A stretch of DNA of 64,000 nt from assembly GCA_010015675.1 (NCBI GenBank), contig ML976993.1:230829-294828 (forward strand), in the 5' to 3' direction. Under the pieces are notes generated by a model, which did not search any database, was not told the origin of the DNA, and saw only the letters and a list, made by a program, of their open reading frames with translations. Positions within the stretch are counted from its first letter, which is position 1. Each line of letters starts with the position of its first letter. The translations under genes were made by a program, and so were the position numbers. The stretch is from Byssothecium circinans. Taxonomy: Eukaryota; Ascomycota; Dothideomycetes; Pleosporales; Massarinaceae. Below, piece by piece: positions 60,343 to 64,000 of this stretch.

Positions 60343-63300
60343 CTATCGCACAGGCAACTGATTCTGCCACTCAGGATCAACCTTGCTCTGCTTGAAGAAG
60401 CTCTTTCCCCTAAGCCACTGCCGATACGCCTTATACCTCTTCTTCCCACCGTCGTCCTCCTCCACGTCTAATGGATTATCCTTCACTTTCAGAAATTCCT
60501 CAAATTCCTCAATATCTTCGTCTGCAGTCTGAAACTTGCCTGTTGGCTGTTCGTTATCTGCATCTCCCTTGATACTGTGCGCATATTGCGAATGCGGATA
60601 CGGGCTGTAGTACGAGGGAACGGGCGGATGTTGGTATGCATGCGCAGAAGGGTGTGAGAATGGTGTGAAGGAGTAACCAGCTGAAGAGGCAGGGCGGCCG
60701 ATATTGAAAGATCGTATCGAAGCAGTGTCGTTTTCCAAGGTGGCGTATTCGTTTAGGGATGGGTGAAGAGACGAGGTCTCGGCGTTGTTCTGGGGTTGTG
60801 TACTGCCCTCGGTCATGTCGAGGTATTCCCTGAATTCCTGCGCGGATGGATCATCGGCAAGCGGCATCTCGGAACTTACCACAAGAGGCAAATTCAGTGG
60901 ATGCTCCACATAGCGACTGTACTCATCCTCCTCTACGGCCGTTACGGTGGGGTTGATGCTGTTGTCGTGGAACTGTGCAAGCGTCCATAGATGAATGAGA
61001 TTCTTGTCGGCGGGCTTGAAGTCTTTCTGGCCAAAGCTTGAAGAGAAACCTGTGGTGGAGGAATTGGACAGCGATGGGAAATTTCCTGATGTTGCCGGAG
61101 CTGAGCTCCGCATACGATTCTCAGATTGTGGATCGCGTAATATTGATTGCTTAAGTGGCGACCCTGTTTCCGGTATGGTGAGGTGCATCTCTTTGCGTTT
61201 CCTAGCAATGAAACTGTCCTTACGAGACTCATCCTCGCTGAGAGGGTCCAAAATCGTTACACCCTTGCGCTGCTGTGGCTTTCTACTTCCTTTTTCGGGT
61301 GAGAGATGATCTTGCTGCTTCTTGCGGACCACGAAAGGCGATGCGTCTTGTTGGCGCGATGGAAAGGAAATGTCCTTCTGATGGCTTGGTGGGCAGTTCA
61401 AGCGGAATGCATAAACTTTCAGGAGGGAAGTTACAGCGAGAGGTCGATAGTACTCTAGCCAGTAATCATCCTCGGTTTCCACACCTTTCTTCATGAGCTG
61501 CATTTGCCTCTCGGGTGATACTGTCAGCGGCGGAAGGAAATACGGCTCGAGATTTTCTAGCGTGTACCAATGGATGTAGCTTCTCCGATGCCAATAGAGG
61601 AAATCACGCGGGTCTTCATGATGCAGGTGATAGTCTGTTACAAGCTCCCACAACAAGGGCCCATCCTCATCGAAAACATAGTTACCGAGAAACAAATTGT
61701 ACGCTTCTTGCCGTTGTGAGTCGAGGAAGGAGTTGTGGTAATAGCGTTTGAAGCTCTCAACCATGTCCCGCGAGCTGCTCTGCCACTGGTTGATCTTCCG
61801 GTAGGTAGCCATTGTGTTGACAAGATGCGAGCCTCCATACTGCATGGCTATAGCATCTCCGTGGTTGTGGAACATGTGGGTGAAATTATCCACACAATCG
61901 GTATCATACTCCACAGTAGGCCCTTTGATGACTCCGAGTGCTTGGAGCTGTCGTCCAAGCGCGCGCTTTGCGATTACGAATTGCGCGGCATTTGTACGAT
62001 CGAGACAATCGATGCAATTGGTCCTTGCAACACCATTCTGCACCTGCGGTGTATCAAACTCCAAGTCACCATTATGGAAAAAGCCAGTCTGACGAATGAC
62101 CTTTTCGGCAAGGCCCTCCAAAGTACTAATAACATCTTGGCCCCGTGTTTTCGATGCCCTTGCCATATCAAAGGCTTCATAGATGATCTTCTTGTCTTTG
62201 GGCAAAGTCTGGTTGAGGTAGTCGATGGCATGCTTGTACTCATACAGAAGCTTCGACTCCCTTGGTGTACGCTCTCGTTGCTTAATGAGATTAAGAACGT
62301 ATACTGGTGCTCCATATCTTTCGAACAGATTGTCGAAGTGTAATGCAGCAGCGCTGAAGAAAGGATCTGGGAGGTTCAGGTCGATATCTGGTTTGGGTGT
62401 GACTCCAGTATTGTCCTGGGTCCAGTAGAGCGGAATACTACCTCGATGCTGCACGTACGATGTATAACTGGCATTGGAGAACAACCGCGGTCCAGGCGCA
62501 TGGAAAGAGGTAGTGAGTGCCTCTGAAACAACCTGCTCTGTCTCGACATCGTTCGCTACGTAGCCACGATCGTTTGCGCCACGCTTGAGGAACCGCGCCC
62601 CTGCAAAGAACCTGGATCGCCTCGCGAGTAGCGTTATATAAATCCTTCGTCCAAAGACGTCAAGGGACGATTGATCAACGGAACCATGGATGATTGGATG
62701 ACACCAATCGTACACGTTCTTCAGAGCTGCCTTAGCTGGCTCAAGCAGAAAGTGGTTCCAAACAAACATATCTTGGTAGTCGCGGTTTGGATGTGGGAGT
62801 CCTTCGTTAAGGGCCTGCCTCTCTCGAATGATATTCTGCTGGAGACTTCTCGTGATGTTGTACGAGTAGCTAAAGTAGAAGAATCGAGTGAGGTCAAGAT
62901 TGTTGAGGATGCCTAGAAATCTTGCTTCCTCTGGATTCCGGTCTTTTTGAAATCGCAGTGTTGCTCCCGTGGTTAGAGGTATCAGCTCTGTACCGTCCAC
63001 TTGATATATGTAGTGGCCACCAATCATAGCCACTTGTGCCCTCTTCGTGATGAGAAGCATGTAATATGCTTCCGTGAAGTGGATAAAGCCCAGAAGACCC
63101 CAAGTACTGCATTTTAGCTTCATGCCTCCAGTATGTTTATTCCCGTCGTCGATGGTATTCAAGAGCTGATTCATCTCCCGCTTATCGTACACGATATCAT
63201 CTTCGAATACGCTAAGATGACCAGGTGCGGTGCGGTCGATCTTCAAGACCCGGTAGTGCTTGTCCATGCTATCAGCTCCGACGAGATAGAATCGAGTGCT

Positions 63301-63690
63301 CGTCTCATAGAGAGAGAACTTGTGCATCCTATTGATGCCACCTTCGCCCACTTTGACATAACCTGCTCCTTTCTTTTGCATGGCTGCTGGACTCGACGAT
63401 CTTTGAAACGATACCGGTACTGCAGGGTTCTCATCTTCCCCGGGAAATGTCATCTCCTCCGTATCGCCACGAGGGATATCGGGCACCTTTTCCATATCTG
63501 CCTCTGGTAAGAAGTTTTTGACAGGTACATCGGGTTTAGCGGAAAGTGCTGGGCTTCCGATGGCTGTTGAAGCCTGGTCGGCATCTTTGAGCTTGTCTTG
63601 AAGAGTGTCAACGGAATCGGCCGTGTGAAATGAGCCGGCTATTGAACTAGGCCGTGTGCCCGTCTCCGGCTTCTGCCGTGCATTGTCCAT
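60343..63690 (-). CDS. FIG4: Fig4-type phosphoinositide phosphatase (SAC domain)
   Basis: A single exon encodes 1115 residues (yeast Fig4 is 879). After about 115 disordered residues, the SAC domain runs from about 120 to 700: FSLYETSTRFYLVGADSMDKHYRVLKIDR, YDKREMNQLL, GLLGFIHFTEAYYMLLITKR, and the catalytic CX5R motif CLDRTNAAQ with C562. Next to it is the characteristic NCID. It is called Fig4 and not Sac1 or a synaptojanin because of the N-terminal block, the FLDSQRQEAYNLFLGNY region, and the lack of a membrane anchor or 5-phosphatase domain. With Vac14 and Fab1 it controls PtdIns(3,5)P2 at the vacuole. The C-terminal 350 residues are mostly disordered and end with a short conserved charged segment. 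Confidence 0.94.
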   Translation of the reverse strand: MDNARQKPETGTRPSSIAGSFHTADSVDTLQDKLKDADQASTAIGSPALSAKPDVPVKNFLPEADMEKVPDIPRGDTEEMTFPGEDENPAVPVSFQRSSSPAAMQKKGAGYVKVGEGGINRMHKFSLYETSTRFYLVGADSMDKHYRVLKIDRTAPGHLSVFEDDIVYDKREMNQLLNTIDDGNKHTGGMKLKCSTWGLLGFIHFTEAYYMLLITKRAQVAMIGGHYIYQVDGTELIPLTTGATLRFQKDRNPEEARFLGILNNLDLTRFFYFSYSYNITRSLQQNIIRERQALNEGLPHPNRDYQDMFVWNHFLLEPAKAALKNVYDWCHPIIHGSVDQSSLDVFGRRIYITLLARRSRFFAGARFLKRGANDRGYVANDVETEQVVSEALTTSFHAPGPRLFSNASYTSYVQHRGSIPLYWTQDNTGVTPKPDIDLNLPDPFFSAAALHFDNLFERYGAPVYVLNLIKQRERTPRESKLLYEYKHAIDYLNQTLPKDKKIIYEAFDMARASKTRGQDVISTLEGLAEKVIRQTGFFHNGDLEFDTPQVQNGVARTNCIDCLDRTNAAQFVIAKRALGRQLQALGVIKGPTVEYDTDCVDNFTHMFHNHGDAIAMQYGGSHLVNTMATYRKINQWQSSSRDMVESFKRYYHNSFLDSQRQEAYNLFLGNYVFDEDGPLLWELVTDYHLHHEDPRDFLYWHRRSYIHWYTLENLEPYFLPPLTVSPERQMQLMKKGVETEDDYWLEYYRPLAVTSLLKVYAFRLNCPPSHQKDISFPSRQQDASPFVVRKKQQDHLSPEKGSRKPQQRKGVTILDPLSEDESRKDSFIARKRKEMHLTIPETGSPLKQSILRDPQSENRMRSSAPATSGNFPSLSNSSTTGFSSSFGQKDFKPADKNLIHLWTLAQFHDNSINPTVTAVEEDEYSRYVEHPLNLPLVVSSEMPLADDPSAQEFREYLDMTEGSTQPQNNAETSSLHPSLNEYATLENDTASIRSFNIGRPASSAGYSFTPFSHPSAHAYQHPPVPSYYSPYPHSQYAHSIKGDADNEQPTGKFQTADEDIEEFEEFLKVKDNPLDVEEDDGGKKRYKAYRQWLRGKSFFKQSKVDPEWQNQLPVR

Positions 63691-64000
63691 GATGAAAGAA
63701 AGGGGCAGAGCAAGGGACGTTGAAGTTGGTTCAGCGCACGATCAATCAGGTCATGGCCACATGGTCGTTTTCGTTTGAGATGTGCAGAGGATCGATGACT
63801 TAGAGCTAGCTAATAATCGAAATCGAAAGCTTGTGAAGAAAATAGGCTTAGTTATCAACGCGTGCGGTTATCATACGCATGGAGGTGCTGGCGCAAAAGT
63901 GTGAAAGGAGCGCTTGTCCGTTTTGGGTCTGACAGGTCGGCCTTGGCGTGCGTCAATGCCCAGGTGCACTTCCGATCACGTGCAATCATCGCAGGGCTCT
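63691..64000. other. FIG4 upstream region to window edge
   Basis: 310 bp with no ORF of note. A CACGTG E-box-like core (GATCACGTGCAA) lies at about 63975-63986. Confidence 0.5.

Overview
The window is nuclear DNA from a filamentous ascomycete (Pezizomycotina). A Dothideomycete-like fungus is my best guess, but that is inference from the overall look of the proteins. The support is direct: compact GT-AG introns of about 45-90 bp interrupt most genes, short intergenic gaps separate genes on both strands, and the set is fungal (KRE2/MNT1-type mannosyltransferase, Pat1, Ppg1, Bqt4-like APSES protein, AP-3 beta, Fig4). I read 25 protein-coding genes, one of them cut by the left edge. I saw no rRNA, tRNA, CRISPR array or virus.

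Layout. 0-9 kb: an N-terminal gene fragment, a secreted pepsin-like protease, the decapping activator PAT1, and a divergent Golgi mannosyltransferase. 9.8-18.3 kb: a PlsB-type glycerol-3-phosphate acyltransferase, a large membrane protein of unknown function, and a zinc-less MDR reductase. 19-25 kb: a ULP1-type SUMO protease and the PP2A catalytic subunit. 25.6-33.3 kb: MCM6, GID8 and URK1 (head to head), and the PP2A-like phosphatase PPG1. 34-43 kb: a proline-rich orphan, AP-3 beta, a small orphan with a possible RecA-like fold, and Rho GDI. 43.7-50 kb: a BQT4-like inner nuclear membrane protein, a fused alpha-beta succinyl-CoA-synthetase-like protein, and a small coiled-coil orphan. 50-64 kb: SUMO (SMT3) head to head with CMC4, NUP84/NUP107, a serine-rich orphan, and the FIG4 phosphoinositide phosphatase. 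These are mostly unlinked housekeeping genes and not a cluster. SUMO and a SUMO protease do both occur here, about 30 kb apart.

Most unusual. (1) Two inverted copies of one non-coding element (16265-16456 and 42948-43172) have imperfect terminal inverted repeats starting CACGCG and 5-bp target duplications: a MITE family. (2) A second, unrelated hairpin MITE flanked by TA (16740-16866) lies in the same promoter. (3) A single gene encodes succinyl-CoA synthetase alpha joined to a beta half that lacks much of the ATP-grasp region. The joint looks like a leftover mitochondrial presequence. (4) There is a likely GC-AG intron in Rho GDI, two genes whose ATG is directly followed by an intron, three stop-free in-frame introns, and repeated sharp C-rich to G-rich switches inside coding exons. 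Exon models were read by eye from frame, splice motifs and family conservation, without transcript data.
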